Shown here one piece after another: positions 8,623-19,495 of a DNA stretch of 64,000 nt (positions are counted from its first letter, which is position 1; each line of letters starts with the position of its first letter). The position numbers and the translations under genes are program-made. The notes beneath the pieces are model-generated. The model searched no databases. It saw only the letters and a program-made list of their open reading frames with translations, and had not been told where the DNA came from. The stretch comes from Mycobacteriaceae bacterium (GTDB lineage Bacteria > Actinomycetota > Actinomycetes > Mycobacteriales > Mycobacteriaceae): contig JAPOKC010000014.1 in assembly GCA_029977845.1 (NCBI GenBank), forward strand, positions 1 to 64,000, in the 5' to 3' direction.

Positions 8623-8964
8623 ATGAACACTCTCGATTTCGTCGATCAGGCGTCGCTGCGCGACGACATCCCGGAATTCGGGCCCGGTGACACCATCAAC
8701 GTCCACGTCAAGGTCATCGAGGGCAACAAGTCCCGCATCCAGGTCTTCAAGGGTGTCGTGCTGCGCCGCTCCGGTGGCGGGGTCCGGGAGACCTTCACCG
8801 TGCGCAAGGAGAGCTACGGCGTCGGCGTCGAGCGCACCTTCCCGGTCCACTCGCCCAACATCGACCACATCGAGGTGCTGACCCGCGGCGACGTGCGCCG
8901 GGCCAAGCTGTACTACCTGCGCGAACTGCGTGGCAAGAAGGCCAAGATCAAAGAGAAGCGCTGA
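8623..8964 (+). CDS. rplS: 50S ribosomal protein L19
   Basis: 113 residues, full family length, starting [19 protein letters not shown]. Internal signatures are [38 protein letters not shown] and the basic end [10 protein letters not shown]19 sits at the 30S-50S interface. An upstream in-frame ATG at 8494 would add 43 residues with no L19 similarity and overlaps the promoter, so 8623 (AAGGAAG ribosome site) was chosen. Confidence 0.97.
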   Translation: MNTLDFVDQASLRDDIPEFGPGDTINVHVKVIEGNKSRIQVFKGVVLRRSGGGVRETFTVRKESYGVGVERTFPVHSPNIDHIEVLTRGDVRRAKLYYLRELRGKKAKIKEKR

Positions 8965-8972
8965 GCGCTGGC

Positions 8973-8978
8973 TACGCT
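8973..8978 (+). promoter_or_regulatory. Candidate leaderless -10 of lepB
   Basis: TACGCT followed by 6 bases and the lepB GTG at 8985. It suggests that lepB can be transcribed as a leaderless mRNA besides read-through from rplS. Confidence 0.35.
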
Positions 8979-8984
8979 GATCGC

Positions 8985-9764
8985 GTGACCCCCACCCCGG
9001 ATCCGGACGACGATCGTCCCAAGAAGAAGTCGGCCCTGCGGGAGGGTGCGATTCTCGTCGGGACCGCCGTCGTCCTCTACTACGTGATGCTGACCTTCGT
9101 GGCGCGTCCGTATCTGATTCCGTCGGAGTCGATGGAGCCGACACTGCACGGCTGTAAGGGCTGCGTCGGTGACCGGATCATGGTCGACAAGGTCACCTAC
9201 CGGTTCGGGTCTCCGCAACCGGGTGACGTGATCGTATTCAAGGGTCCGCCGAACTGGAACGTCGGCTACAAGTCCATCCGCTCGCAGAATCCGGCGATCC
9301 GCGCCGTGCAGAACGGGCTGTCGTTCATCGGGTTCGTGCCACCGGACGAGAACGACTTGGTCAAGCGGGTCATCGCCACCGGTGGTCAGACCGTGCAGTG
9401 CCGGGCGGACACCGGGCTGACGGTGGACGGCAAGGAACTCGCCGAGCCCTACCTCGACAAGACCACGATGATGGCCGACCCGGTCGTCTACCCGTGCCTG
9501 GGCAACGAGTTCGGACCGGTGACGGTGCCCGAGGGCCGGCTGTGGGTGATGGGCGATAACCGCACCCATTCCGCCGACTCCCGCGCGCGCTGCACCAGCA
9601 CCCCCGCGGACGCGCAGAAGGGCATCCTGTGCACGGGTGACCCGGCGGCCGGCACCGTTCCGGTCGACAACGTCATCGGCAAGGCGCGGTTCATCGCGTG
9701 GCCGCCCTCGCGCTGGGGTGGTGTTTCCTCGTACGACCCCCAGGCCGACTCCCAGCAGGGTTGA
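8985..9764 (+). CDS. lepB: Signal peptidase I
   Basis: 259 residues. One N-terminal membrane helix (about 22-41, [18 protein letters not shown]) follows a charged cytoplasmic end, then the S26 catalytic domain outside. The catalytic Ser lies in [10 protein letters not shown] and the catalytic Lys in [25 protein letters not shown] is the box E region. It removes signal peptides from Sec and Tat substrates. GTG start. The rnhB ATG comes one base after its stop. Confidence 0.95.
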   Translation: MTPTPDPDDDRPKKKSALREGAILVGTAVVLYYVMLTFVARPYLIPSESMEPTLHGCKGCVGDRIMVDKVTYRFGSPQPGDVIVFKGPPNWNVGYKSIRSQNPAIRAVQNGLSFIGFVPPDENDLVKRVIATGGQTVQCRADTGLTVDGKELAEPYLDKTTMMADPVVYPCLGNEFGPVTVPEGRLWVMGDNRTHSADSRARCTSTPADAQKGILCTGDPAAGTVPVDNVIGKARFIAWPPSRWGGVSSYDPQADSQQG

Positions 9765-9765
9765 T

Positions 9766-10473
9766 ATGTGGCCACCTCGCGCGGTCATCCGTCGCTCGTC
9801 GGGGTTGCGGACGCTGGAATCCGCGCTGTACCGCAGTGGTCTGGGCCCGGTGGCCGGAGTCGACGAGGTGGGGCGCGGCGCCTGTGCGGGCCCGCTTGTC
9901 GTCGCGGCCTGTGTGCTGGGACCGACCCGGTTCGATTCCATGGCAGCCCTCGACGACTCCAAGAAACTCACCGCCAAGGCCCGTGAGGAACTCTTCCCGC
10001 TCATCCGCCGCTATGCGCTGGCCTATCACGTGGTGCTGATCACGGCCGCCGAGGTGGACCGGCGCGGAGTGCACGCGGCCAATATCGAGGGCATGCGGCG
10101 CGCGGTGGCGGGTCTGTCCCCGCGCCCCGGCTACGTGCTCTCCGACGGTTTCCGGGTCCCCGGGCTGCCGATGCCGTCACTGCCGGTGATCGGCGGGGAC
10201 GGCGCAGCGGCCTGTATCGCCGCGGCCAGTGTGCTGGCCAAGGTCACCCGGGACCGGCTGATGGTGGCGCTGGAGTCCGAACATCCCGGCTACGGATTCG
10301 CCGAACACAAGGGCTACAGCACTGCGGCGCACGGCGCGGCGCTGGCCGAACTGGGCCCCTGCGCCCAGCATCGGCAGTCGTTCATCAACGTCCGGCGGGT
10401 GGCCGGGATCGCGGTGGGCCATGATGGTGGTACCCCGCTTGATGCGGACACGACAGAAGGACAGCAGAGCTGA
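9766..10473 (+). CDS. rnhB: Ribonuclease HII
   Basis: 235 residues. The type II RNase H motif [18 protein letters not shown] carries the DE pair; the later acidic ligands are in [13 protein letters not shown] and in the [22 protein letters not shown] block. It removes ribonucleotides from RNA/DNA hybrids. An upstream frame to 9637 lies inside lepB and was rejected; the ATG at 9766 directly follows the lepB stop. Overlaps the next start by one base. Confidence 0.95.
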   Translation: MWPPRAVIRRSSGLRTLESALYRSGLGPVAGVDEVGRGACAGPLVVAACVLGPTRFDSMAALDDSKKLTAKAREELFPLIRRYALAYHVVLITAAEVDRRGVHAANIEGMRRAVAGLSPRPGYVLSDGFRVPGLPMPSLPVIGGDGAAACIAAASVLAKVTRDRLMVALESEHPGYGFAEHKGYSTAAHGAALAELGPCAQHRQSFINVRRVAGIAVGHDGGTPLDADTTEGQQS

Positions 10474-10778
10474 TGAGTGCCGAAGATCTCGAGAAGTACG
10501 AGACCGAGATGGAGCTGTCCCTGTACCGCGAGTACAAGGACATCGTCGGGCAGTTCAGCTACGTCGTGGAGACCGAACGCCGCTTCTACCTGGCCAACAG
10601 CGTCGAACTGGTGCCGCGCAACTCCGAGGGCGAGGTCTACTTCGAACTGCGGCTCTCCGACGCCTGGGTGTGGGACATGTACCGGCCGGCCCGGTTCGTC
10701 AAGCAGGTGCGCGTGATCACCTTCAAGGACGTCAACATCGAAGAGGTCGAGAAGCCGGAACTGCGGCTGCCCGAGTAG
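10473..10778 (+). CDS. DUF2469 family protein (Rv2901c-like)
   Basis: 101 residues, highly charged, one domain ([23 protein letters not shown] start, VETERRFYLAN, FELRLSDAWVWDMYRPARF). This family is conserved and nearly invariant in actinobacteria; no biochemical role is established to my knowledge. Its start overlaps the rnhB stop, so it is in the lepB-rnhB operon. No signal peptide. Confidence 0.9.
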   Translation: MSAEDLEKYETEMELSLYREYKDIVGQFSYVVETERRFYLANSVELVPRNSEGEVYFELRLSDAWVWDMYRPARFVKQVRVITFKDVNIEEVEKPELRLPE

Positions 10779-10850
10779 CTGTGCACGGTTGACGCTCTGG
10801 GGATAACTCAGGTCTGCGTGCCCCGGCTGCACTGGCACCGTCCCCCCGCT

Positions 10851-10865
10851 GTCCCACGCTGGGAC
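10851..10865 (+). promoter_or_regulatory. Small hairpin abutting the yraN start
   Basis: GTCCCA (10851-10856) pairs perfectly with TGGGAC (10860-10865) across a 3-base loop, ending two bases before the yraN ATG. It leaves no room for a ribosome site. It could dampen yraN translation or mark a leaderless or internally started transcript. Role inferred only. Confidence 0.3.
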
Positions 10866-10867
10866 GC

Positions 10868-11233
10868 ATGGAGACATTCAGTCGCACCCAGCTCGGCGCG
10901 CTGGGAGAGCGGATCGCCGTCGAGTATCTGCAAGCCCGGGGTTTGACGATCGTGGCGTGCAACTGGCGCTGCCGCTACGGGGAGCTCGACGTCATCGCCG
11001 CCGAGGATGACCGGACCCTGGTGTTCGTAGAGGTGAAGACCCGCACCGGGGACGGGTTCGGCGGGGTCGAGCAAGCGGTGACACCGATGAAGGTGCGACG
11101 GCTGCGCCGGCTGGCGGCGCTGTGGCTGGCCGCACAGGATCGCCGCTGGGCGCAGGTGCGCATCGATGTCATCGGGGTGCGTATCGGCCGGCGTGCCACC
11201 CCCGAGGTGATGCATCTGCGGGCGGTCGGCTGA
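10868..11233 (+). CDS. yraN: YraN/UPF0102 family nuclease-like protein
   Basis: 121 residues. It has the PD-(D/E)XK-like core of the UPF0102 family: GERIAVEYLQARG, YGELDVIAAEDD and LVFVEVKTRTG. The family fold resembles Holliday-junction resolvases, but the cell role is not settled. It forms a tight operon with the comM-like and dprA genes (stop/start overlap at 11231-11235), as in M. tuberculosis Rv2898c-Rv2896c. Confidence 0.9.
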   Translation: METFSRTQLGALGERIAVEYLQARGLTIVACNWRCRYGELDVIAAEDDRTLVFVEVKTRTGDGFGGVEQAVTPMKVRRLRRLAALWLAAQDRRWAQVRIDVIGVRIGRRATPEVMHLRAVG

Positions 11234-12744
11234 TGGCGTTGGGACGTGCCTTCTCCGTCGCGGTACGCGGTCTTGACGGCGACATCGTCGAGATCGAGGC
11301 CGATATCTCCGGGGGGCTGCCGGGCTTCCATCTCGTCGGTTTGCCCGACACCGCCGTGCAGGAGTCCCGCGACAGGGTCCGTGCGGCTGTCACCAACTCC
11401 GGCAACTCTTGGCCGCAATCCCGGCTCACGGTCGCGCTGTCGCCGGCCTCGCTGCCCAAGGCCGGTTCGATGTACGACCTCGCCCTGGCGGTCGGCATCC
11501 TCTCAGCAGGACGGCGGAAGCCCTGGCATCGCCTGGAGAAGGCGGTACTGCTCGGCGAACTGGCGCTCGACGGCAGGGTGCGGCCGGTCAAGGGTGTGCT
11601 TCCCGCCGTGCTGGCCGCCAAACGCCAGGGCTGGCCGACTGTGGTGGTGCCGGCCGGCAACCTCGCCGAAGCGAGTCTGGTCGACGGGATCGATGTCTTC
11701 GGCACCCGCAGCCTGTCGGCGCTGCTGGGGTGGCTGGACACCGGGGCGGGGCTCGAAGGTCGGGTCGACCTGCCGCCACCCGGCGATGACCTGATCGCCG
11801 ATCTGGCCGATGTGATGGGTCAGGCGCAGGCCCGTTTCGCCGTCGAGGTGGCAGCAGCCGGGGCCCACCACCTGATGTTCACCGGCCCGCCGGGAGTCGG
11901 AAAAACCATGCTGGCACAACGACTTCCGGGTCTACTGCCCGATCTGGGCGAGAGTGAGTCGCTGGAGGTGACGGCCATCCATTCGGTGGCCGGGACGCTG
12001 TCCTCCCGCACACCGCTGATCACCCGTCCGCCGTTCATCGCACCGCACCACTCATCGAGCGTGGCCGCACTTGTCGGCGGGGGATCCGGTATGGCGCGGC
12101 CCGGTGCGGTCAGCCGGGCGCATCGGGGGGTGCTGTTCCTCGATGAGTGCGCGGAATTGGGTGTCAGCGCGCTGGAGGCATTGCGAACACCGCTGGAGGA
12201 CGGCGAGATCCGCATCGCCCGCCGCGATGGTGTGGCCCGCTTCCCGGCACGGTTCCAGTTGGTGGCGGCCGCCAATCCGTGTCCCTGCGCTCCGGCGCGG
12301 GAACGGGACTGCACGTGTACGCCTCTGCAACGGCGGCGATATCTGGGCAAGCTCTCCGGTCCGCTGCTCGATCGTGTCGATCTTCAGGTGCAGATGCACA
12401 CAGTCACCGCGGGCGCCTTCACCGGGGAGAGCGCCGAGGGCACCCAGGCCGTCCGTGCCCGAGTCGCCGCGGCGCGGGCAGCGGCCGCCGAACGCTGGCG
12501 TCCCTACGGTTTCACCACCAACGCCGAGGTCACCGGATCGGTGTTGCGTAAGCACTTCCGGCTCGACCAAGTCACCATGGCGCCCCTTCGCACGTCGCTT
12601 GACCGCGGACTGATCAGCATCCGTGGGCTCGACCGTTCGCTGCGAGTCGCCTGGACCTTGGCTGATCTCGCCGGCCTGACCGCACCGCGTCTGGAACAGG
12701 TGTCGATGGCGTTGAGCTTCCGCCGGACGGAATCGAGACCATGA
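11233..12744 (+). CDS. YifB/ComM-type AAA+ ATPase (Mg-chelatase-like)
   Basis: 503 residues starting MALGRAFSVAVRGLDG. N-terminal ComM/YifB domain (about 1-180; GLPGFHLVGLPDTAVQESRDR), then an AAA+ module with Walker A GPPGVGKT, Walker B VLFLDECAE and a C-terminal subdomain. Characterised ComM is a hexameric branch-migration helicase in natural transformation. The dprA gene overlaps its end, so both may handle incoming or recombining DNA. The start overlaps the yraN stop; a longer frame inside yraN was rejected. Confidence 0.92.
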   Translation: MALGRAFSVAVRGLDGDIVEIEADISGGLPGFHLVGLPDTAVQESRDRVRAAVTNSGNSWPQSRLTVALSPASLPKAGSMYDLALAVGILSAGRRKPWHRLEKAVLLGELALDGRVRPVKGVLPAVLAAKRQGWPTVVVPAGNLAEASLVDGIDVFGTRSLSALLGWLDTGAGLEGRVDLPPPGDDLIADLADVMGQAQARFAVEVAAAGAHHLMFTGPPGVGKTMLAQRLPGLLPDLGESESLEVTAIHSVAGTLSSRTPLITRPPFIAPHHSSSVAALVGGGSGMARPGAVSRAHRGVLFLDECAELGVSALEALRTPLEDGEIRIARRDGVARFPARFQLVAAANPCPCAPARERDCTCTPLQRRRYLGKLSGPLLDRVDLQVQMHTVTAGAFTGESAEGTQAVRARVAAARAAAAERWRPYGFTTNAEVTGSVLRKHFRLDQVTMAPLRTSLDRGLISIRGLDRSLRVAWTLADLAGLTAPRLEQVSMALSFRRTESRP

Positions 12745-13874
12745 GTACTCAGGCCGAAATGGCGTGGGCATACCTGTCGCGGGTCGCCGAGCCGCCGTGT
12801 GCCCCTCTGACCGCCCTGATCGATGCGGTCGGGCCGCAGGAGGCGGCCGAGCGTATTCGCCGGGGCGATGTGAGCCCCGAACTGTCCAGGCTCACCGAGG
12901 CACGTCGCGACCTGATGTGTGCTACGGAAGATCTGCAGCTTCTCGAGCGCCGGGGTGGCCGACTCATCACCCGCGATGACGACGAGTGGCCACTGCTGTC
13001 CTTCGCCGCGTTCGGTGCCGGCGCTGTACGAGACAAGTCACAGGGGCGAGCGCCCCTGGCGCTGTGGGCGATCGGGCCCTCCCTCCTCGATGAGATCACC
13101 GAGCGATCAGCGGCCATCGTGGGAACCCGGGCGTGCACCGCCTATGGGGAACACATGGCCGCGGAGTTGGCGGCCGGTCTCGTCGAACGCGAGGTCGCGG
13201 TGGTATCCGGCGGCGCCTACGGAATCGATGGGGTGGCCCATCGGGCCACGCTTGCCGGAGAGGGTGTGACGGTGGCGGTGCTCGCCGGTGGCGTCGACAT
13301 CCTCTATCCAGCGGGTCAATCCGCCCTGTTGCATCGTGTGAGCCAGCAGGGCCTGCTGATCAGCGAGTACCCACCCGGTGTGCGGCCGGCCCGGCACCGA
13401 TTCCTGACCCGCAACCGTTTGGTCGCCGCGCTGTCTTCGGCGACAGTGGTGGTCGAGGCCGGTCTGCGCAGCGGTGCGGCCAGCACCGCGGCCTGGGCGC
13501 GTGCGCTCGGGCGGGTGGTGTGCGCGGTGCCCGGTCCGGTGACATCGCTGGCATCGGCGGGCTGCCATGAGCTGATCCGTTCCGGGGCCGAGCTCGTCAC
13601 CCGCAGCGAGGAAGTCGTCGAAGTCGTCGGGCGGGCAGGGGAGTTCGCCGAGGAGTTGCCACACCGCAGCGACCCGCTGGACGGGCTTAGTGAGATCGAA
13701 CTCAAGGTCTATGAGGCGTTGCCGGCCCGGGGTGCACGCACACCGGATCAGATCGCGATCGGGGCGGGCCTGCCGCCGGCCAGTGTCCTGGGTCCGCTGG
13801 CGATGCTGGAGATCGCCGGACTTGTCAGCCGCCAAGAGGGACGGTGGAGGCTGGCTGCTCGATCTTCCTCGTGA
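12741..13874 (+). CDS. dprA: DNA-processing protein DprA
   Basis: 377 residues. Rossmann-like DprA core: VGTRACTAYGEHMA, VVSGGAYGIDGVAHRATL and LAGGVDILYPAGQSALL, with a C-terminal winged-helix-like region (about 315-377; LSEIELKVYEALPARG). DprA loads RecA on single-stranded DNA in transformation; in mycobacteria the role is unclear. ATGA overlap with the previous gene. Its last 50 bases overlap the 3' end of the convergent mmpL gene. Confidence 0.93.
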   Translation: MSTQAEMAWAYLSRVAEPPCAPLTALIDAVGPQEAAERIRRGDVSPELSRLTEARRDLMCATEDLQLLERRGGRLITRDDDEWPLLSFAAFGAGAVRDKSQGRAPLALWAIGPSLLDEITERSAAIVGTRACTAYGEHMAAELAAGLVEREVAVVSGGAYGIDGVAHRATLAGEGVTVAVLAGGVDILYPAGQSALLHRVSQQGLLISEYPPGVRPARHRFLTRNRLVAALSSATVVVEAGLRSGAASTAAWARALGRVVCAVPGPVTSLASAGCHELIRSGAELVTRSEEVVEVVGRAGEFAEELPHRSDPLDGLSEIELKVYEALPARGARTPDQIAIGAGLPPASVLGPLAMLEIAGLVSRQEGRWRLAARSSS

Positions 13875-16775
13875 TGTGCGCCATCCGTTCGGAGTAGGCC
13901 GGCCGGGAGCGCACCCGCAGCGGCCACCAGAACCACGGGCCGAGTATCGCCGCGATCGAGGGTGTCATCAGCGATCGCACGATCAGGGTGTCGAGCAACA
14001 GGCCGATGCCGATCGTCGTACCGCCCTGACCGACGTTGAGCAGGTCGCCGGAGACCATCGAACCCATGGTGAAGGCGAACACCAGACCGGCCGCGGTCAC
14101 CACACTGCCGGTGGAGCCCATCGACCGGATGATGCCGGTGTTGATTCCGGCGCCGATCTCCTCCTTGAATCTCGACACCAGTAGCAGGTTGTAGTCCGAA
14201 CCCACAGCCATCAGGATGATCACCGCGAACGCCAGCACGATCCAGTTCAACTCGATGCCGACGATGCGCTCCCATACCAGCACCGAGACACCGAAGGCAG
14301 CACCGAGGGAGAGCACGATGGTGCCCACGATGACCAGCGAGGCGACCAGTGCCCGGGTCAGCACCAGCATCACCAGGAAGATCAGCGTGAGCGCGGCGAA
14401 GGCCGCGATCATGGTGTCGTACTTGGCACCGGACTGGATATCCCGATAGGTGGCCGCCGTCCCGGTGAGATAGACATCGGCGTCGGCCAGCGAGGTGCCC
14501 TTGATCGCCTCGTGCGCGGCGACGAGTTCGTCATCGACCACGGAGATTCCCTCCTCGGTCGCCGGGTCGACATCATGGGTGATCACCAACCGGGCGGCCT
14601 TGCCGTCGGGTGAGAAGAACAACTTCAGCGCCTTCTGGAAGTCCGGGTTCGCGAACACCTCAGGCGGCAGGTAGAAGTAATCGTCGGCCTTTGCCGCGTC
14701 GAAGGATTGACCCATCGCGGTGACGTTGTCGGTCAGCGCTTTCATCTGATCGACCATTCCGCCGAAACTGCCGTGGATCAGTTGAACCGATCGCTGCAAT
14801 GCGGTCGCGGTGGCGACCAGGGTGGGAAACTCCGCCACCATCTGCGGCATCACGGTGTCGATATCGGCCATGCCGTTGACCATCCGGTCCAGCCCGGCGA
14901 CCACGGCCTCGCCGTCGTTCTGCATGGTGGTCATGTTGGCGGCGACCTTCTCGACCCCGTCAATGGATTCGAACAACGAGCGCACCGCCGAACAGACGTT
15001 GATGTCGAGGCAGTGCGGTTCCCAATAGAAGTAGTTGCGCAACGGCCGGGCCACATCGTCGAAGTTGGCGAGGTTGTCGCGCATCTCGTCCACCGTGGCG
15101 CGCATATCGTTCATATCGACCATGCCGCGATGCGCGACGCCGGCCATATCCCGACCTGCCGTAACCGTGTCGTGCATGGCGCCGGACATCCGGTTCATCT
15201 GGTTCTGCAGCCGGTTCATGGAGGCGACCATCTGGTCGAGGCTGGCCGACATCAGATCGAGGTCATCGACCCGTTGCTTGAGGAACTGCAGATTCTGGGT
15301 GATCGGCGCGGCCTGCATGCTGATCTGATACGGGATCGAACCGTGCGCTATGGGAGAGCCCAACGGCCGGGTGATGCTCTGCACCATCGCGATTCCCTTG
15401 ATGCGGAACAGCGATTTGGCGATCCGGTCCAGCACGATCAGATCCGTCGAGTTGCGCATATCGTGGTTGGACTCGATCGTCATGATGTCCGGGTTCAGCC
15501 GTGCCGCACTGAAGTGCTTCTCGGCCGCCGCGTAGCCGACATTGGCCGGCACGCTGGACGGAATGTAGTTGCGGTCGTTGTAGCTGGTCTTGTAGCCGGC
15601 CATGGCCAGAATCCCCAGCAGCACAACGGCCGTCGCCGCCGCCAGGATGGGCTTGGGCCAGCGCACCGTGGCGGTACCGACCTTGCGCCAACCGGAGGTC
15701 TTCATCGCGCGCTTGGAGTCGAACCAACCGCGCCGGCTCGCAAGCACCAGGATTGCCGGCGCCACCGTCAGCGATGCGGCGACGGTGACGATCAGCGCGA
15801 TCGCCGACGGGAAGGCCAGCATCTTGAAATAGGCCAGCCGGGTCAGCCGCAGGGTGAGCATTGCGCCGGCGACGGTCAGTCCAGACCCGAGGATGACGTG
15901 CCCCACCCCGTGGAATGCGGTGAAGTAGGCCGACTCGGTGTCCTCGCCCTTGCCGCGGGCCTCCTGATAGCGCCCGATCAGGAAGATCGCATAGTCGGTC
16001 CCCGCGGCGATCGCCAGAGCGGTCAACAGCGGAACCGAGAACGTCGAGAAGTCAATGAGGTGAAGCCGGCCGAACAGGGCCACCGCCCCGCGCGCCGAAC
16101 CCATCTCGATTCCGACGATGGCCAGGATCAGCAGCACGGTGGACACCGACCGGTAGACCAGGATCAGCATGATGGTGATGACGATCATCGTGATGACGGT
16201 CATCTTCACCATGCTGGCGTCACCGGTCTTGAGCGCATCGGTGGTCAGCGCGGCGGGTCCGGTGACGTAGGCGTGCACGCCGGCCGGCGGCGGTGTGTCG
16301 GCGATGATCGTGCGCAGGGCCGCCACCGAGTCGTTGCCCTCAGTGCTGCCCTGATCGCCGGCGAGGTTCACCTGGACGTAGGCGGCCTTGCCGTCGCTGC
16401 TCTGCACACCGGCCGCGGTGATCGCATCACCCCAGAAGTTGTGCACGTGTTCGATGTGCTTGGTGTCGCGGTTGAACTTGTCCACCAGGGTGTCGTAGTA
16501 CCGATGGGCGTCCTCGCCGAGTTCGGAGTCGCCGGTCAGGACCACCATCGCGATGCTGTCGGACTTGGACTCCTCGAACTTCACCCCCATCCGCTTGGCC
16601 GCGATCACCGAGGGGGCGTCCTGCGGGGACATCGACACCGCGGCATGCTCGCCGACGATCTCGACCTGGGGGAGCAGCAGGTTCAGTGCCGCGGTGAGAG
16701 CGATCCAGCCGAGCAGGATCGGGAGTGCGGCTCTACGGATGAATCCGGCGACGCCGCCGGTGGACGAGTGCGCGC

Positions 16776-16779
<4 letters not shown>
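13825..16779 (-). CDS. MmpL family RND transporter
   Basis: 984 residues, full MmpL length. Two repeated RND halves, each with one membrane helix, a large periplasmic domain and five further helices. The paired Asp-Tyr proton-relay motifs are in GTDYAIFLIGRYQEARG and GSDYNLLLVSRFKEE. MmpL proteins export lipids or siderophores across the inner membrane with an MmpS partner; the substrate here is unknown. Its ATG overlaps the mmpS stop by 4 bases. The 3' end overlaps dprA by 50 bases in the opposite direction. Regulation probably comes from the divergent CstR-like gene. Confidence 0.93.
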
Positions 16780-17556
<777 letters not shown>

Positions 17557-17570
17557 CGGAAGGAAATCCC

Positions 17571-17747
17571 ATGTGTCATGCGGCGAAGTGCCGGGTGTGC
17601 GGTAAGACCACCTGGTCGGGCTGCGGCCAGCACGTCGAGATGGTCCGGCGCAGCGTGCCGGCCGCCCAGTGGTGCGGCGGTAAGCACACCGCAGCCGAGA
17701 TTGCGGCGGCGCCCAAGCCCCGTTGGATGTTCTGGAAGAAGGGCTGA
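17571..17747 (+). CDS. Small Cys-rich protein (58 residues)
   Basis: Starts MCHAAKCRVCGKTTWSGCG after a GGAAGGAAA ribosome site. Five Cys and two His (C2, H3, C7, C10, C18, H21, C41) suggest zinc or another soft metal, or thiol chemistry. The end is basic and Trp-rich (KPRWMFWKKG). Similar mini-proteins occur widely in actinobacteria; no function is established to my knowledge. It lies 14 bases behind the CstR-like gene, probably in one transcript. Confidence 0.8.
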   Translation: MCHAAKCRVCGKTTWSGCGQHVEMVRRSVPAAQWCGGKHTAAEIAAAPKPRWMFWKKG

Positions 17748-17826
17748 GGCTCCCGCCAGGTATCAGCCTGATGACGCTTCGGTGTGGCAGTGGTGATCGG
17801 CCCCCCGATTCTGTAACCGTGGACGG

Positions 17827-18747
17827 GTGGACGTAGCGGATCGCTTTGCTGCGGTTCTCGACGAGTACGCCGAGCACCTGGCGCTGGAGCGCGGCCGGTC
17901 CGAGCACACCCGACGGGCCTATCTGACCGACCTGCGGTCGCTGTTCGAGTTCCTCGACACCCGCGCCCCAGGCGCCGGCCTCGACGCGCTGAGCCTGCCG
18001 GTGCTGCGCGGCTGGCTTGCCGCCCAGGCCGCCGGCGGCGCGGCCCGGACCACCCTGGCACGGCGCACCTCGGCGGTGAAGACCTTCACCGCGTGGGCGG
18101 CCCGCCGCGGGCTGATGGACGCCGATCCGGCCACCCGGTTGCAGGTGCCCAAGGCGCGACGAACCCTGCCCGCGGTACTTCGTCAGGACCAGGCCATCGC
18201 CGCCTTGCACGCCGCGGATCTCGGTGCGCAACAAGGGGATCCGCTGGCTTTGCGCGACCGGCTGATTGTCGAGATGCTCTATGCCACCGGCATCCGGGTC
18301 AGCGAATTGTGCGGTCTCGACATCGACGACGTCGACACCGGACGCCGGCTGATCCGGGTGCTCGGCAAGGGCAACAAACAACGCACGGTGCCGTTCGGCA
18401 GCCCGGCACTGAGAGCACTGGAGGCCTGGCTGCGTGACGGCAGACCGGAACTGGCCGGCGCCGACTCCGGGCCGGCGCTTCTGCTCGGCCCACGCGGGCG
18501 ACGGCTGGACCCCCGCCAGGCCCGCACCGTGGTGCATCAGACCGTCAGCGCGGTCGACGGTGCTCCCGACATGGGTCCGCACGGTCTGCGGCACAGCGCG
18601 GCCACCCATCTGCTCGAGGGCGGGGCGGACCTGCGGGTGGTCCAGGAGATCCTCGGTCACTCCTCGCTGGCCACCACCCAGCTCTACACCCACGTCACGG
18701 TCGCCCGATTGCGTGCGGTGCACGACCAGGCCCATCCGCGCGCTTAA
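17827..18747 (+). CDS. xerC: Tyrosine recombinase XerC
   Basis: 306 residues. N-terminal SAM-like core-binding domain (1 to about 105), catalytic domain after it. Active-site parts: first Arg in [21 protein letters not shown] (H-x-x-R), [10 protein letters not shown] and the nucleophile in LYTHV. It resolves chromosome dimers at dif with XerD. GTG start at 17827. Chromosomal position matches Rv2894c; there is no phage gene nearby, so it is not an integrase. Confidence 0.92.
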   Translation: MDVADRFAAVLDEYAEHLALERGRSEHTRRAYLTDLRSLFEFLDTRAPGAGLDALSLPVLRGWLAAQAAGGAARTTLARRTSAVKTFTAWAARRGLMDADPATRLQVPKARRTLPAVLRQDQAIAALHAADLGAQQGDPLALRDRLIVEMLYATGIRVSELCGLDIDDVDTGRRLIRVLGKGNKQRTVPFGSPALRALEAWLRDGRPELAGADSGPALLLGPRGRRLDPRQARTVVHQTVSAVDGAPDMGPHGLRHSAATHLLEGGADLRVVQEILGHSSLATTQLYTHVTVARLRAVHDQAHPRA

Positions 18748-19235
18748 CCGAGCGGCTTGAGCCTGATCGTTGTCGTTTCCAGTAGTCCGACCGGGTCGAG
18801 GTAATCGGCCCGCGCCGCCGGCCCCCACATCGCACCCCAGTGCAGGCATGCCGCTGCCGGACAGGCTGGATGCCCGGGCAGCAGCCGCCCCAGCGGGCTG
18901 CTGTCGTCAACCCGCTGACCTGCGCTAACCATCACCTCGACTGGCTCGTAGCTGGTATGCAGGCCGCCGGGATGGGCAATCGAGACGATCGGCCGCCCGG
19001 CCAGCGACCCGGCGAAGATCACGGTGCCCGCCCCGGCCGCATAGACAGCCTGACCTGGTGTTCCGGCCAGATCCACCCCCCGGTGACCGGGCTGCCAGTC
19101 CGGCCTCGGGGCGTCGAACGGCCGGGTCAGCGCGGGTACTCCGGGGCGAAGCGGCCACTGCAGGCGGACGCCGTCGGCCGCGCTGACCGGAGCCACTCCC
19201 ACCGACAGCGCCAATAGGGCGCCCAGGAACCGCAT
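18744..19235 (-). CDS. Secreted M23 (LytM-like) peptidase domain protein
   Basis: 163 residues. Signal peptide at 1-19 ([13 protein letters not shown]). The M23 metal motifs are in [12 protein letters not shown] (H-x3-D) and ACLHWGAMW (H-x-H replaced by HWG), with LHTSYEPV between. The second metal motif looks altered, so it may be a non-catalytic activator-type LytM protein. Position matches Rv2891 next to rpsB. Overlaps the xerC end by 4 bases. Confidence 0.85.
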   Translation of the reverse strand: MRFLGALLALSVGVAPVSAADGVRLQWPLRPGVPALTRPFDAPRPDWQPGHRGVDLAGTPGQAVYAAGAGTVIFAGSLAGRPIVSIAHPGGLHTSYEPVEVMVSAGQRVDDSSPLGRLLPGHPACPAAACLHWGAMWGPAARADYLDPVGLLETTTIRLKPLG

Positions 19236-19311
19236 CGCACCAGTTCAGCGCCATCGGGCCGGGCATGCTCTCGCCCCACTCGCCGATTGGGGATCAGCAC
19301 CCCTCTGTGTG

Positions 19312-19495
19312 TAAACTCGGGCCTGCAATTCGCGCAGGCGGATTGACTTCGCGCGTTTGAGTGCACCACTGCCATTGCAGCGGTTGCCGCGCCCACCGGT
19401 TGGTCCCTTTCGAGGGTCGGTGTGCGCGCAGACGCCAGGGCCCGACTTCACCCCGAAGCCGGGCGACAACCGACGCACAGAGGAATCAAGCCACC
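19312..19495 (+). promoter_or_regulatory. rpsB promoter and structured leader
   Basis: A TAAACT hexamer at 19312-19317 is a candidate -10. The leader holds a nested hairpin. The inner stem is GCCCG (19440-19444) plus CTTC (19446-19449) with GAAG (19455-19458) plus CGGGC (19460-19464), with a 5-base loop and one mismatch. The outer closing stem is GTCGGT (19416-19421) with ACCGAC (19469-19474). A ribosome site (AGAGGAA) and the rpsB ATG follow. A second stem GCCTGC/GCAGGC lies at 19321-19339. This layout fits an autoregulatory r-protein leader; that role is inferred. Confidence 0.45.

Noticed and set aside
17827-18747. Tyrosine recombinase as a phage or island integrase
   Set aside because: Housekeeping XerC length and synteny; no attachment site or phage genes adjacent.
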